A DNA stretch of 64,000 nt from Williamsia sp. (GTDB taxonomy: Bacteria > Bacteroidota > Bacteroidia > Chitinophagales > Chitinophagaceae). The stretch is taken from the NCBI GenBank assembly GCA_015069695.1, contig JADCRZ010000022.1, positions 50,445 to 114,444 of the forward strand. The letters run 5' to 3'. The notes under the pieces are model-generated. The model made no database searches. It was not told the DNA's origin and saw only the letters and a program-made list of their open reading frames with translations. Below, piece after piece: positions 18,205 through 26,924 of the stretch. Position 1 is the first letter of the stretch. The number at the start of each line of letters is the position of its first letter. The translations under genes were made by a program, and so were the position numbers.

Positions 18205-19419
18205 ATGTCACAAGTGTTGTCTTCTTCGTATCTGATCGATCTCGCGAATGAATTTGGTACGCCGCTTTATGTATATCATGCAGAGAAGATTAAGGAGCAG
18301 TATGAAAAACTGCAGACGGCTTTTCAAAACTGCAATGCCCGCTTTTTCTTTGCCTGCAAGGCCCTGAGCAATATCAATGTGCTGAAATATGTGCAAAGCA
18401 TCGGGGCTTCGCTCGATTGTGTCAGTATCTATGAAGTAAAGCTGGGGCTCAAGGCCGGCTTTACGCCGGAACGGATCCTGTACACGCCCAATTCCGTTGA
18501 TTTTGCCGAGATAGAGGAAGCCAAGAATGCTGGCGTGCACATCAACATCGACAACATCTCCATGCTCGAAAAGTTTGGTACCCGGTATGGCAACAGCTAT
18601 CCCATCTGTATCCGCTTTAATCCACACATCATGGGCGGGGGGAACTATAAAATCTCTACCGGTCACATCGATAGCAAATTCGGCATTTCCATTCATCAGT
18701 TGCGGCATATCGAGCGCATCATTCAATCCACCAATCTGCTGGTGCGTGGCATCCACATGCATACCGGTAGCGACATCAAAGACGTGAATGTGTTTTTGCA
18801 GGGCCTCGAAGTGCTGTTCGACCTGGCAAAACATTTTCCCCAACTCGATTTTATCGACCTGGGCAGCGGCTTTAAAGTGCCTTACCAGGATGGGGATACC
18901 GAAACAGACGTGACCCTGCTGGGTGAACGCGTAGCAGAAGCATTCCATGCTTTTGAGCAGGAAACCGGCAAAAGGATAGAAGTATGGTTTGAACCCGGCA
19001 AATACCTGGTAAGTGAATGCGGCTATTTCATTGTGCGGGCCAATGTGATCAAACAAACAACGGCGACCGTTTTTGTGGGGGTCAACAGCGGCTTTAACCA
19101 CCTGATCCGTCCCATGTTTTATGAATCTTACCACCGCATCGCCAACCTCTCTAACCTGCATGGCAGCGAGCGCATTTACACTGTCGTAGGAAATATCTGT
19201 GAAACAGATACGTTCGCCTGGGACCGCAAGCTCACCGAAGTGCGGGAAGGCGATTACCTGGTCTTTTACAATGCAGGTGCTTATGGATTTGAGATGTCGT
19301 CCAACTACAACTCACGCCTGAAGCCTGCGGAAGTGCTGGTGAAAGACGGACAGGCCCTGCTGATCCGCAAACGGGAGGTGTTTGAAGACCTGTTGAAGAA
19401 CCAGATTGAAGTACTATAA
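18205..19419 (+). CDS. lysA: Diaminopimelate decarboxylase
   Basis: The 404-residue fold-type III PLP enzyme catalyses the last step of lysine synthesis, meso-diaminopimelate to lysine plus CO2. The PLP lysine is K52 in FFACKALSN. Other signatures are GIHMHTGSD, LDLGSGFKVP, the phosphate-binding EPGKYLV and the active-site GNICETDTF. The last two differ slightly from the textbook EPGR and CESGD motifs, so a related carboxynorspermidine decarboxylase is a less likely alternative. The start at ATG 18205 gives the usual N-terminus; earlier in-frame codons lie inside the intergenic repeat. TATATTCG at 18192-18199 may be a -7 element. Confidence 0.88.
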   Translation: MSQVLSSSYLIDLANEFGTPLYVYHAEKIKEQYEKLQTAFQNCNARFFFACKALSNINVLKYVQSIGASLDCVSIYEVKLGLKAGFTPERILYTPNSVDFAEIEEAKNAGVHINIDNISMLEKFGTRYGNSYPICIRFNPHIMGGGNYKISTGHIDSKFGISIHQLRHIERIIQSTNLLVRGIHMHTGSDIKDVNVFLQGLEVLFDLAKHFPQLDFIDLGSGFKVPYQDGDTETDVTLLGERVAEAFHAFEQETGKRIEVWFEPGKYLVSECGYFIVRANVIKQTTATVFVGVNSGFNHLIRPMFYESYHRIANLSNLHGSERIYTVVGNICETDTFAWDRKLTEVREGDYLVFYNAGAYGFEMSSNYNSRLKPAEVLVKDGQALLIRKREVFEDLLKNQIEVL

Positions 19420-19457
19420 GTTATTTCTTTATAGCTGTATTTTGTAAAAATCACCAG

Positions 19458-19985
19458 ATGACAAACCAATCTTCTTCTACCCGCTCCCGCTGCCACAGAC
19501 TGCTGGCAGGGATCTTTTTGTGTTGTGTGTGGATGCAATTGCACGCTCAAACAGGGGAGGCCAAATTGTACAATCCGTCCGCTCCTGCTGAAAGTGAAAT
19601 AGCGGGCGTGATCAAAAAGGCCAAGCAGGAAAAAAAGCACGTGCTGATACAGGCCGGTGGAAACTGGTGCGTGTGGTGCCTGGAATTTAACCGCTTCACG
19701 CATACCGACCAGCAGATCGATTCCCTGCTGGCTGCCGATTATATTGTCTATCACCTGAATTACAGTCCGGAGAACAAGAATCCTTCCGTGATGGCGAAAT
19801 TTGGTTACCCGCAACGTTTCGGCTTTCCGGTTTTTATCATCCTGGATGAGAACGGCAACCAGCTTCATACGCAGAACTCGGCTTACCTGGAGCAGGGGAA
19901 AAGCTACAACAAAGCAAAGGTGATGGAGTTCCTGCGGGGCTGGAACCGGGCTGCATTAAATCCTGCATTCTATAAAAATATGTAA
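19458..19985 (+). CDS. Exported thioredoxin-fold protein
   Basis: The 175-residue protein has an N-terminal signal region (hydrophobic residues 15-29, cleavage likely after LHA). Its thioredoxin domain has the redox motif NWCVWC (C71, C74) and the cis-proline segment FGFPVFII. The W-C-V-W-C arrangement resembles the DUF255/thioredoxin_7 group rather than classical WCGPC. It is probably a periplasmic disulfide reductase. It starts 38 nt after lysA and is followed after 2 nt by the DUF4442 gene. Confidence 0.8.
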   Translation: MTNQSSSTRSRCHRLLAGIFLCCVWMQLHAQTGEAKLYNPSAPAESEIAGVIKKAKQEKKHVLIQAGGNWCVWCLEFNRFTHTDQQIDSLLAADYIVYHLNYSPENKNPSVMAKFGYPQRFGFPVFIILDENGNQLHTQNSAYLEQGKSYNKAKVMEFLRGWNRAALNPAFYKNM

Positions 19986-19987
19986 CC

Positions 19988-20476
19988 ATGCAGGCAGATA
20001 CGGGGGCTTTTATCCGGCTGGTAAATCATCGCTTTAAATTCCCGCTTTTTCTGTTCTCCAAAATACCCAGCGCATTTTTTTCGGGTGTCCGTATCCGTGA
20101 AATCAGTGAGGAAGCCTGTACCGTAGCTGTTCCGTACAAATGGTTCTCCCAGAACCCCTTCCGCTCTACCTACTTTGCCTGCCTGGCCATGGCAGCAGAG
20201 CTTAGTACCGGCGCCTTGCTCATGGCGCATACCTATAAGAGCCGCCCCTCTGTGTCTATCCTGGTAACCCGCATGGAAGCGCAGTTCCACAAAAAAGCAA
20301 GCGGCACCACGCTTTTTGTATGTGCCGATGGCCTGAAGATCAGGGAAGCGCTTGCCGCTGCCGTGCAGAGCGGACAGGCAGGCACCATTTCGGCGCTTTC
20401 AACCGGCCAAAATGAAAGGGGTGAAACAGTGGCCGAGTTCAGGGTAACCTGGTCGTTTAAGGCTAGAGCGGTTTGA
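19988..20476 (+). CDS. DUF4442 (hotdog-fold thioesterase-like) protein
   Basis: This 162-residue cytosolic protein matches the DUF4442 pattern. It has an N-terminal segment ending IPSAFFSGVRIREI, the central NPFRSTYFACLAMAAELSTG, and a late beta-strand TRMEAQFHKKASGTT. The family is related to hotdog thioesterases such as PaaI, but no activity is established for it, so I do not assign one. It starts at ATG 19988, two bases after the thioredoxin gene, and is probably translated from the same mRNA. Confidence 0.75.
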   Translation: MQADTGAFIRLVNHRFKFPLFLFSKIPSAFFSGVRIREISEEACTVAVPYKWFSQNPFRSTYFACLAMAAELSTGALLMAHTYKSRPSVSILVTRMEAQFHKKASGTTLFVCADGLKIREALAAAVQSGQAGTISALSTGQNERGETVAEFRVTWSFKARAV

Positions 20477-20538
20477 GGTGTCCGTTATACCTGGTATAAC
20501 TTTTATAATACTTGTGTGTAACAAATCAAACAGGCTCT

Positions 20539-21942
20539 ATGAAAATTGCGTTTCACGGTGCAGCAAGAACCGTAACCGGCTCCAAACATCTTATCACACT
20601 CAAAACAGGCAATCAATACTTACTGGATTGTGGCATGTTCCAGGGGATGGGACCCCAAACCGATGAACTGAACAGCGAATGGGGATTTGATCCCGCACTG
20701 GTAAAATGCCTCCTGCTTTCGCATGCACACATCGATCACTCCGGACTGATACCCAAGCTGGTGAAAGACGGCTTTACCGGACCGATTTACTGTACCCCCG
20801 CCACCCGCGAACTTGTATGCATCCTGTTGGAAGATTCGGCAGAGATCCAAAAAATGGACAGCAACAGAAGTAACGGAAAGGGCTCTTCACATGATCATCA
20901 CACCTCTTCGTTGCAATTATATACGCCGGAAGACGTAAGAGTCGCGATGACCCATTTTAAGGAAGTAGAATACGACACCTGGGTCGATCTGGATGATCAG
21001 GTACAACTCATGTACTCCGATACCGGCCACCTGATCGGCAGCGGGGCCATCAACCTGAAAATTTCTGAAGACGGCGAAATAAAAACCCTCACCTTCAGCG
21101 GAGATGTAGGCCGTTTCAGAAGCGTCCTGCTGCGCCCGCCAACAGCATTTCCGCAGGCAGATTGCATTATTGTAGAATCAACCTATGGCGATAGCCTGCA
21201 CGACATCAGCGCCGCCATGCCCGACAAGCTGCTGCATCATATAGAAAATACCTGTTTGCAGAAAAAAGGCAAGCTGATCATCCCGGCTTTCAGCATCGGA
21301 AGAACACAGGAACTGTTGTTTGCCTTGAACCAGCTGGAAATTGAAAAACGCCTGCCCGAACTTTCTTATTTTGTTGATAGTCCGCTCAGCATCAAAGCCA
21401 CCGAAACAGTAAAGAAGTATGCGCCTTATTTCAAGGACAGCGTGCAGAAGATCATGGAAATGGACTCCGATCCGTTTGCCTTTAAAGGGTTAAAGTATAT
21501 ACAGACCGCGGATGAATCAATTGCGCTGACAGAATCAAGCGAGCCATGCGTCATCATTGCGGCGAGTGGCATGGCAGAGGCGGGCAGGGTGCGGCATCAC
21601 ATCAAAAGCTGCATCGAATCTATCTCAAATACGATACTCATTGTAGGTTACTGTGAACCCAAATCACTGGGCGGCGAGCTGGCAGGTGGCGCAAGGGGTG
21701 TCTACATCACGGGAGATAGCTATGATGTGCATGCTGATGTGGTAGTACTGCCCGGCTTAAGTGCACACGGCGATTACAACGACCTGCTGCATTTTTTATC
21801 GTGCCAGGATGCTGAGCAGGTAAAGCAGTTGGTCCTTGTGCATGGGGAACATGCAATACAGGAAAAGTTTGAACAACGCCTGCATACCAAGGGTTTCACG
21901 CGGGTCCAAATACCCGCCCAGCATGCTGAAATAGAATTGTAG
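20539..21942 (+). CDS. Metallo-beta-lactamase/beta-CASP RNase-like hydrolase
   Basis: The 467-residue protein has the metal motif SHAHIDHSG (H62, H64, D66, H67), the middle histidine and aspartate motifs DTGHLIGSGAI and FSGDVGRF, ESTYGDS, and the C-terminal GLSAHGD. This is the CPSF/YSH1-like beta-CASP architecture of RNA-processing nucleases, so a soluble RNase role is likely. A polar insertion (SNRSNGKGSSHDHH, near residue 115) interrupts the MBL domain. ATG 20539 begins the first beta-strand MKIAFHGAARTVTGS; an in-frame upstream codon would add nine non-conserved residues. Confidence 0.85.
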   Translation: MKIAFHGAARTVTGSKHLITLKTGNQYLLDCGMFQGMGPQTDELNSEWGFDPALVKCLLLSHAHIDHSGLIPKLVKDGFTGPIYCTPATRELVCILLEDSAEIQKMDSNRSNGKGSSHDHHTSSLQLYTPEDVRVAMTHFKEVEYDTWVDLDDQVQLMYSDTGHLIGSGAINLKISEDGEIKTLTFSGDVGRFRSVLLRPPTAFPQADCIIVESTYGDSLHDISAAMPDKLLHHIENTCLQKKGKLIIPAFSIGRTQELLFALNQLEIEKRLPELSYFVDSPLSIKATETVKKYAPYFKDSVQKIMEMDSDPFAFKGLKYIQTADESIALTESSEPCVIIAASGMAEAGRVRHHIKSCIESISNTILIVGYCEPKSLGGELAGGARGVYITGDSYDVHADVVVLPGLSAHGDYNDLLHFLSCQDAEQVKQLVLVHGEHAIQEKFEQRLHTKGFTRVQIPAQHAEIEL

Positions 21943-22055
21943 CACGGGCTTCCCGGCTTCCGGGGTCTGTTTACAATTAAAACATGGAATCCGACAATTC
22001 GGCCAGGGCACTCTTGCCAGCAGGGAAAGGCGGGGATAGTTTTGTTGAAAAAAGA

Positions 22056-22889
22056 ATGAAAACAACCATAACTATCCTCGCCTTTTTATTTGCCTTTCTG
22101 GCCTGCGCCAAAGCGCAACAGGGAAGATGGGGCAAGAACAGCCTGGGAATTTCCGCAGGCTGGCAGCAACTGAAATTTCTGGACGAGCATGCATCACCCC
22201 TCCGGTACGAAGGAACAACCACGCCGCTTTTCGGATTGAACTATATGCACAGCGGCGCACGCACCTACTTCCATGTAAAAGCAGCCGGTGGGATTGGATC
22301 AGCCAATCCAAGCCGCTTCGGTGCACGGAACTATATGGCCCGGTGGAACGAGAAGGACAGCTTCCAGTACCAGATCTCTTCCCTGTTTGCCCATGCGCAA
22401 CTGGAAGCGACTTACCTTAAAAAACTGAATCCTTCTTCTTCAGGGCCTCTGGGCTATTGGCTGGGCGGCACGATCAACGAACAGGCCTACTATGCAGATG
22501 AAGTGGCCAACATGCCCTGGCTGATCAATGCAGCAGAATTTTCTCCCAGCTTTAAAATGGATTACCAGCCCCATTTCCGGCATCAGTTTTCACTCAAGAT
22601 CGATCTGGCCGGTATCGCCTTCTTTAGCCGTACTGTATACGGGCTCTTTGCCAAATCCAACAAAGACAACAATGTGGTTGCTTATTTGAAGCAGGGCAGC
22701 CGCCTTGTTTACGCGGATCAGTACCGGAAAATCGGAATCGAACTGAACTATACCGCGCATGTTTCCCGCCGCATTGCACTGGGAGGAAGCTATGGATTGA
22801 AATGGATGCGCTATAGTTTTCCCAAGCCACTGCGTGCAGTTGACAACCGCTTTTGGCTCAACGTAAATTATTCCATCAATCAAAGATAA
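22056..22889 (+). CDS. Exported beta-rich protein, probable outer-membrane barrel
   Basis: I do not recognise a named family. The 277-residue product begins with a signal peptide (MKTTITILAFLFAFLACAKA, cleavage near residue 20). The rest is rich in alternating aromatic/polar strands such as YFHVKAAGGIG, HQFSLKIDLAGIAFF and IGIELNYTAHVS, and ends in an amphipathic strand FWLNVNYSINQR. This pattern suggests an outer-membrane beta-barrel or surface beta-protein. The start at 22056 was chosen for the signal peptide. The S41 peptidase gene follows after 24 nt and is probably co-transcribed. Confidence 0.6.
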   Translation: MKTTITILAFLFAFLACAKAQQGRWGKNSLGISAGWQQLKFLDEHASPLRYEGTTTPLFGLNYMHSGARTYFHVKAAGGIGSANPSRFGARNYMARWNEKDSFQYQISSLFAHAQLEATYLKKLNPSSSGPLGYWLGGTINEQAYYADEVANMPWLINAAEFSPSFKMDYQPHFRHQFSLKIDLAGIAFFSRTVYGLFAKSNKDNNVVAYLKQGSRLVYADQYRKIGIELNYTAHVSRRIALGGSYGLKWMRYSFPKPLRAVDNRFWLNVNYSINQR

Positions 22890-22913
22890 TCACACACCTG
22901 ATAAACAACAGAC

Positions 22914-23942
22914 ATGAAAAATACCCCCTTCTTTGCCCTGCTCACCCTGATCGTGCTGAGCCTTACAAGCTGTTCCAAACAGCTGATCGGAACACCGAAA
23001 GGAGATTCCCCGGTGCAAACCTTTGAAACGCTGTGGAAAGACTTTGACGAACATTATGGCTCCTTTATACCAAAACAAATCGACTGGCAAGCGCAGTACA
23101 ATAAATTTCGCCCGCTGGTTTCAGATACGATGGGCAACCGCTCTTTATTTACTGTTCTGACCCGCATGCTGGATACGCTCAACGACAACCATGTGTATCT
23201 GCGCCCCACCAAAGAGACCGGCCTGCCCTGGTACAGCGGCGGCATATTGGGCAGAACAGCGGTAGACGACTTTGATAAAAAAGTGGCACAAAGCTATCTG
23301 TCACAAAAAACGGTATACAGTCCCGCCCTTGAGTATGGTATGTTCCCGGGAAATATTGGCTACATCAACATCATCGATTTTGGTGAAAACTTCAACAGGT
23401 ATCCTGCAGCGATGGATGAGATCTTGTCCAGGCTGAAAGACACCAAAGGCATTGTGATAGAACTGCGAGAAAATGGGGGCGGTGAAGACCGGGTTGCCCA
23501 ATATATCGCTGATCGGTTTGCCTCCTCCCGTCATTTTTCATTTTCATCCAGTGTCCGGAACGGTCCCCGGCATAGTGATTTCTCTGCGCCTGTCAACTTT
23601 TATACACAGCCTGCCGGAACTTTTCAATATACCAAACCGGTGGTGATGCTGACAAACTTAAATGTATTCAGCACAGGCGAAACATTCATTCTTGCCATGA
23701 AGCAAAACGGGCAGGTAAAGATTGCAGGAGGCATTACCGGCGGCGCTTTTTCGGATGCTGTGACAAGAGACCTGCCCAATGGGTGGTCGTACCGCCTGTC
23801 TATTGCTGATGTACGCGATGCACAGGGCAGGAACCTGGAAGGGATTGGTATAGAACCTGCTTACCCTGTAAAGAACACCAGGTCAGAACTGGAACAGGGA
23901 AAGGACAAAGCCCTGGAAAAAGCCCTCCAATTGCTTCAATAA
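22914..23942 (+). CDS. S41-family peptidase lipoprotein
   Basis: The 342-residue protein carries a lipobox LTSC (C20) and is thus probably membrane-anchored. The peptidase_S41 core includes GYINIIDFGENF, IVIELRENGGG (about 181-190) and NVFSTGETF with the likely nucleophile S253 and E256. The CtpA-type catalytic lysine motif is replaced by ITGGAFSDAV, which places it in the Tricorn/TSP-like branch. No PDZ domain is evident. It precedes a LytS/LytTR pair by 51 nt, but a functional link is not shown. Confidence 0.8.
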   Translation: MKNTPFFALLTLIVLSLTSCSKQLIGTPKGDSPVQTFETLWKDFDEHYGSFIPKQIDWQAQYNKFRPLVSDTMGNRSLFTVLTRMLDTLNDNHVYLRPTKETGLPWYSGGILGRTAVDDFDKKVAQSYLSQKTVYSPALEYGMFPGNIGYINIIDFGENFNRYPAAMDEILSRLKDTKGIVIELRENGGGEDRVAQYIADRFASSRHFSFSSSVRNGPRHSDFSAPVNFYTQPAGTFQYTKPVVMLTNLNVFSTGETFILAMKQNGQVKIAGGITGGAFSDAVTRDLPNGWSYRLSIADVRDAQGRNLEGIGIEPAYPVKNTRSELEQGKDKALEKALQLLQ

Positions 23943-23993
23943 AATCAGGCTGCATCAGTCCGGTTCTGTAACTTACTGCTAGATCGAACAAGT

Positions 23994-25046
23994 ATGGAAA
24001 AACTGAACGACAGATGGTACCGGATCATCGGTATACCCGTGGTGTCCCTGATTATCAACATCATATTTTACTATGACATGAACGAGCGCCACGGCTTTTC
24101 TTTCTTGCAGGATTATCTGTACACAGTTGCGACCGCTTACCTGATATGGGAAGTAAACAGAAGGATCATTCTATATACCCGGAATACATACAGGTTGTAT
24201 ACACAGTCGAAACAAAGAATCATCCGTACCACGGTTGGTGTTGTTCTTTCCACAGCAGGCATCATGACGCTGCTCTCCCTGTTCTATGATCTGACAAACT
24301 GGTGGGGATACAAGTACACAGCGAAAAACTATTTCTTTAATATTTTCTCTGCAGTGACCTACGCCGTTATTGTGTGCGGCATTTATGAAGCCATCTATTA
24401 CTTCAGAAGATGGCGGACCGTAGAGCTACAGGCAGAGATGCTGAAAAAGGAAAACCTGCAATCGCAGCTCGACAGCCTGAAGCAACAGGTGAGTCCGCAT
24501 TTTCTATTCAACAGCCTGAACACCCTGTCTTCCCTGATCCGCAAAGATGTTGACCGTGCTGAATTGTTCCTGGATGAGCTCAGCAAGGTGTACCGCTACC
24601 TGCTTCGCAACAATGAAGGAGAGCTCATTGACCTGTCAACAGAACTGCAGTTCATCCAGTCTTTTTTTCACCTGATGAAAACAAGGTACGGCCAGGCCCT
24701 GCAGATGGAACTGCATATAGAAGAAGATTGCAAGACCAGGCTGCTTCCACCTCTGACACTGCAGCTGCTGGTGGAAAATGCCATCAAACACAACCGGATC
24801 GATAAGCTGCACCCGCTTGTGATCACACTCGAAACAGACGGGCATGGAAGGCTGCATGTAAAGAACAACCTGCAAAGGAAAATCATCAGTGTGCCTTCCA
24901 ACAAGATCGGACTGAGCAACATCGCTTCCAAATATAAACTGTTAGGACAACCCGGCATCGGGATCAGGGAAACCCAGCGTGATTTCACTGTAACCATTCC
25001 TTTGCTTAAAACATATGAGTATGAAAATACTGATCGTGGAAGATGA
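23994..25046 (+). CDS. LytS-type sensor histidine kinase
   Basis: The 350-residue inner-membrane protein has about four predicted transmembrane segments within residues 10-135 and no recognised extracellular sensor domain. Then a short coiled coil (140-163) leads to the His_kinase phosphoacceptor motif QQVSPHFLFNSLNTLSSL (H169), with the N-box VENAIKHN near residue 260. It belongs to the LytS/YehU group that pairs with LytTR regulators. Its 3' end overlaps the following regulator gene by 32 nt, a strong sign that the two form one system. Confidence 0.9.
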   Translation: MEKLNDRWYRIIGIPVVSLIINIIFYYDMNERHGFSFLQDYLYTVATAYLIWEVNRRIILYTRNTYRLYTQSKQRIIRTTVGVVLSTAGIMTLLSLFYDLTNWWGYKYTAKNYFFNIFSAVTYAVIVCGIYEAIYYFRRWRTVELQAEMLKKENLQSQLDSLKQQVSPHFLFNSLNTLSSLIRKDVDRAELFLDELSKVYRYLLRNNEGELIDLSTELQFIQSFFHLMKTRYGQALQMELHIEEDCKTRLLPPLTLQLLVENAIKHNRIDKLHPLVITLETDGHGRLHVKNNLQRKIISVPSNKIGLSNIASKYKLLGQPGIGIRETQRDFTVTIPLLKTYEYENTDRGR

Positions 25047-25803
25047 AGAGCTGGCCGTTGAAAAGCTGCGCTACACCATTGCTTCCATCGAGGAAAATGC
25101 GGAAATAACCGGCTGCACGGGCAGCATCTCGGAAACTGTCGACTGGCTTCTGCAGCACCCTGAACCAGACATGATCCTGATGGACATCGAGCTGTCTGAC
25201 GGACAGAGCTTTGAGATCTTTAAGCAGGTAGATGTACAGAGCAGGGTGATCTTTACAACTTCATACGATGAATACGCACTCAAAGCCTTCAAGGTAAACA
25301 GCATCGATTACCTCCTGAAACCAGTGCAGAAAGACGACCTGCGGGCAGCTTTTGACAAATACAAAAGGTTAACAGCAGGGGCTGTTCCCCTGCCTGGCGG
25401 AGGACAGGAAATCAACATCAAATCCTTGCTGCAGGAGCTGCACCGGCAGTTTCAACCCAGGGATTACCGGCCGCGTTTCCTGGTGAAGCAGGGGCATAAA
25501 CACCTGCCCGTGGAAACGGATCGCATTGCCTATTTTTTTGTTGACGACCGCATCATCTGTTTCAAAACAAAGGACAACAAGAAATATGTTGTTGATTACA
25601 CGATGGATGAGATCGAAGCGCAAATTGACCCGGCCCGGTTCTTCCGGATCAACCGCTCCTTTATCCTATCAGTTGAGTCTATCAGCCAGCTGCACGATTA
25701 TACAAACAGCCGCCTGGTGCTTAAACTCAATCCTGAAATAAGCAAGGAAGTGATCGTAAGCCGGGAGAAGGTAGTTGATTTTAAGAACTGGATGGGCAAA
25801 TAA
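25015..25803 (+). CDS. LytTR-family response regulator
   Basis: The 262-residue protein has a receiver domain (residues 1-120: acidic E9/D10, phosphoacceptor D57 in ILMDIEL, conserved Lys in YLLKPV). A linker precedes a LytTR DNA-binding domain (about 155-258, with FFRINRSFILS). It is the partner of the kinase whose gene it overlaps. Two in-frame ATGs (25015 and 25021) are possible; either gives the same domain content. Target genes are unknown; the S41 peptidase upstream and the envelope genes downstream are candidates. Confidence 0.92.
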   Translation: MSMKILIVEDEELAVEKLRYTIASIEENAEITGCTGSISETVDWLLQHPEPDMILMDIELSDGQSFEIFKQVDVQSRVIFTTSYDEYALKAFKVNSIDYLLKPVQKDDLRAAFDKYKRLTAGAVPLPGGGQEINIKSLLQELHRQFQPRDYRPRFLVKQGHKHLPVETDRIAYFFVDDRIICFKTKDNKKYVVDYTMDEIEAQIDPARFFRINRSFILSVESISQLHDYTNSRLVLKLNPEISKEVIVSREKVVDFKNWMGK

Positions 25804-25829
25804 TAACCCTTTTAAATTGGCGGTATCAA

Positions 25830-26903
25830 TCAGGCAGACAGCCTGCCGGCAAAATGCGAAGCATGCGAAAGTTGTAACTGCAAGGAAGCCTTGAACCAGC
25901 CTCCTTCTTTTGTGATTTGCAGCGTGTGATTTTCTCCGTAAAGCAGATCCAGCCGTCTTTGTATGTTGGCCAGGCCAATGCCGGCGGTTTTGTCTTTTGC
26001 CTGTTCACCTCCGGGAGAATATTTATTGGCAACCTGGAACTGGAGCACGCTGTTTTCTGCTTTTAACAGAATGATGATAACAGCATTTCCCACTATACCT
26101 ACGCCATGTTTAAATGCATTTTCTACAAAGGGGATCAGCAGCATCGGCGCGATCTGGTAGTCGCTGTCTTTTTGCATGGTAGCTTCTATCGAAAGGTTTT
26201 TCCCAAACCGCTGTTCCTGCAGGTCGATATAGCTCTGTAAGTATTCAATTTCTTTTTCCAGTGAAACTTTTTCTTCATCACTTTCATACAGGAAATAGCG
26301 CATGAGGTAAGAGAGTTTCATCAGCGAAGGCTCCAGCAGGTCTGATTTTTTTCTGGCCAGCGATACCATGTTGTTCAGCACATTGAACATAAAATGCGGA
26401 CTGATCTGCGAGCGCAGGAATGAAAGTTCTGTTTTGAGGTGCTCGGTTTCCTTTTCCTTTTGATTTTTATCGGCGTCCCTTTTATCGAGGTACATGCGAT
26501 AGGCTGTGCTGGAGACCAGGGTAAACAGGAAAGGAAATACATTGAACAGGATAAAGCCGTCTGCCCTTAAGCGGAAGGGCATATCTCCAAAAGAAATGTA
26601 CAGCAGCTCAATCAGGCTGAGGCTCAGCAGAACGCCCAAAAGAGAAAGCCCGTACATGACCTTTCTTCTTTTGTAGAGCAGCTGCGGCAGCAAGAAATAA
26701 GCATTCAGATAAAACAGGATGATCCAGAAAACAAATTTTGTGGTGTAAAACAGTTCAAACAAAAAAGGCTCCGGTGGCTTTCCCATCCGGGGAGGCCCGT
26801 TTTCAAAAGAAGGCTGAAGCAGGTAAGGGAACATGAACAGGAGGAGCCAGAAGGCTGAATGCATCAGGAGGGTGAACCAGCGAAAATTTCCAAAGCGTTT
26901 CAT
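25830..26903 (-). CDS. LytS-type sensor histidine kinase, unpaired
   Basis: The 357-residue protein has four hydrophobic segments (about 10-30, 50-72, 80-103, 115-135). The phosphoacceptor region is RSQISPHFMFNVLNNMVSLA (H170) and the N-box is VENAFKHG. It is a second kinase of the same family as the preceding gene but faces the opposite way, with 26 nt between the two 3' ends. No response regulator is adjacent on its strand. The outer-membrane protein gene starts upstream, its stop 21 bp from this gene's ATG, so the kinase is probably the last gene of a DUF4270-OMP-kinase operon. Confidence 0.9.
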   Translation of the reverse strand: MKRFGNFRWFTLLMHSAFWLLLFMFPYLLQPSFENGPPRMGKPPEPFLFELFYTTKFVFWIILFYLNAYFLLPQLLYKRRKVMYGLSLLGVLLSLSLIELLYISFGDMPFRLRADGFILFNVFPFLFTLVSSTAYRMYLDKRDADKNQKEKETEHLKTELSFLRSQISPHFMFNVLNNMVSLARKKSDLLEPSLMKLSYLMRYFLYESDEEKVSLEKEIEYLQSYIDLQEQRFGKNLSIEATMQKDSDYQIAPMLLIPFVENAFKHGVGIVGNAVIIILLKAENSVLQFQVANKYSPGGEQAKDKTAGIGLANIQRRLDLLYGENHTLQITKEGGWFKASLQLQLSHASHFAGRLSA

Positions 26904-26924
26904 AACAGTAAGCTAAGGGCATTG

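Noticed and set aside
18208..19161. 317-codon open frame antisense to lysA
   Set aside because: Fully covered by lysA with intact PLP motifs; the antisense protein has no recognisable family.
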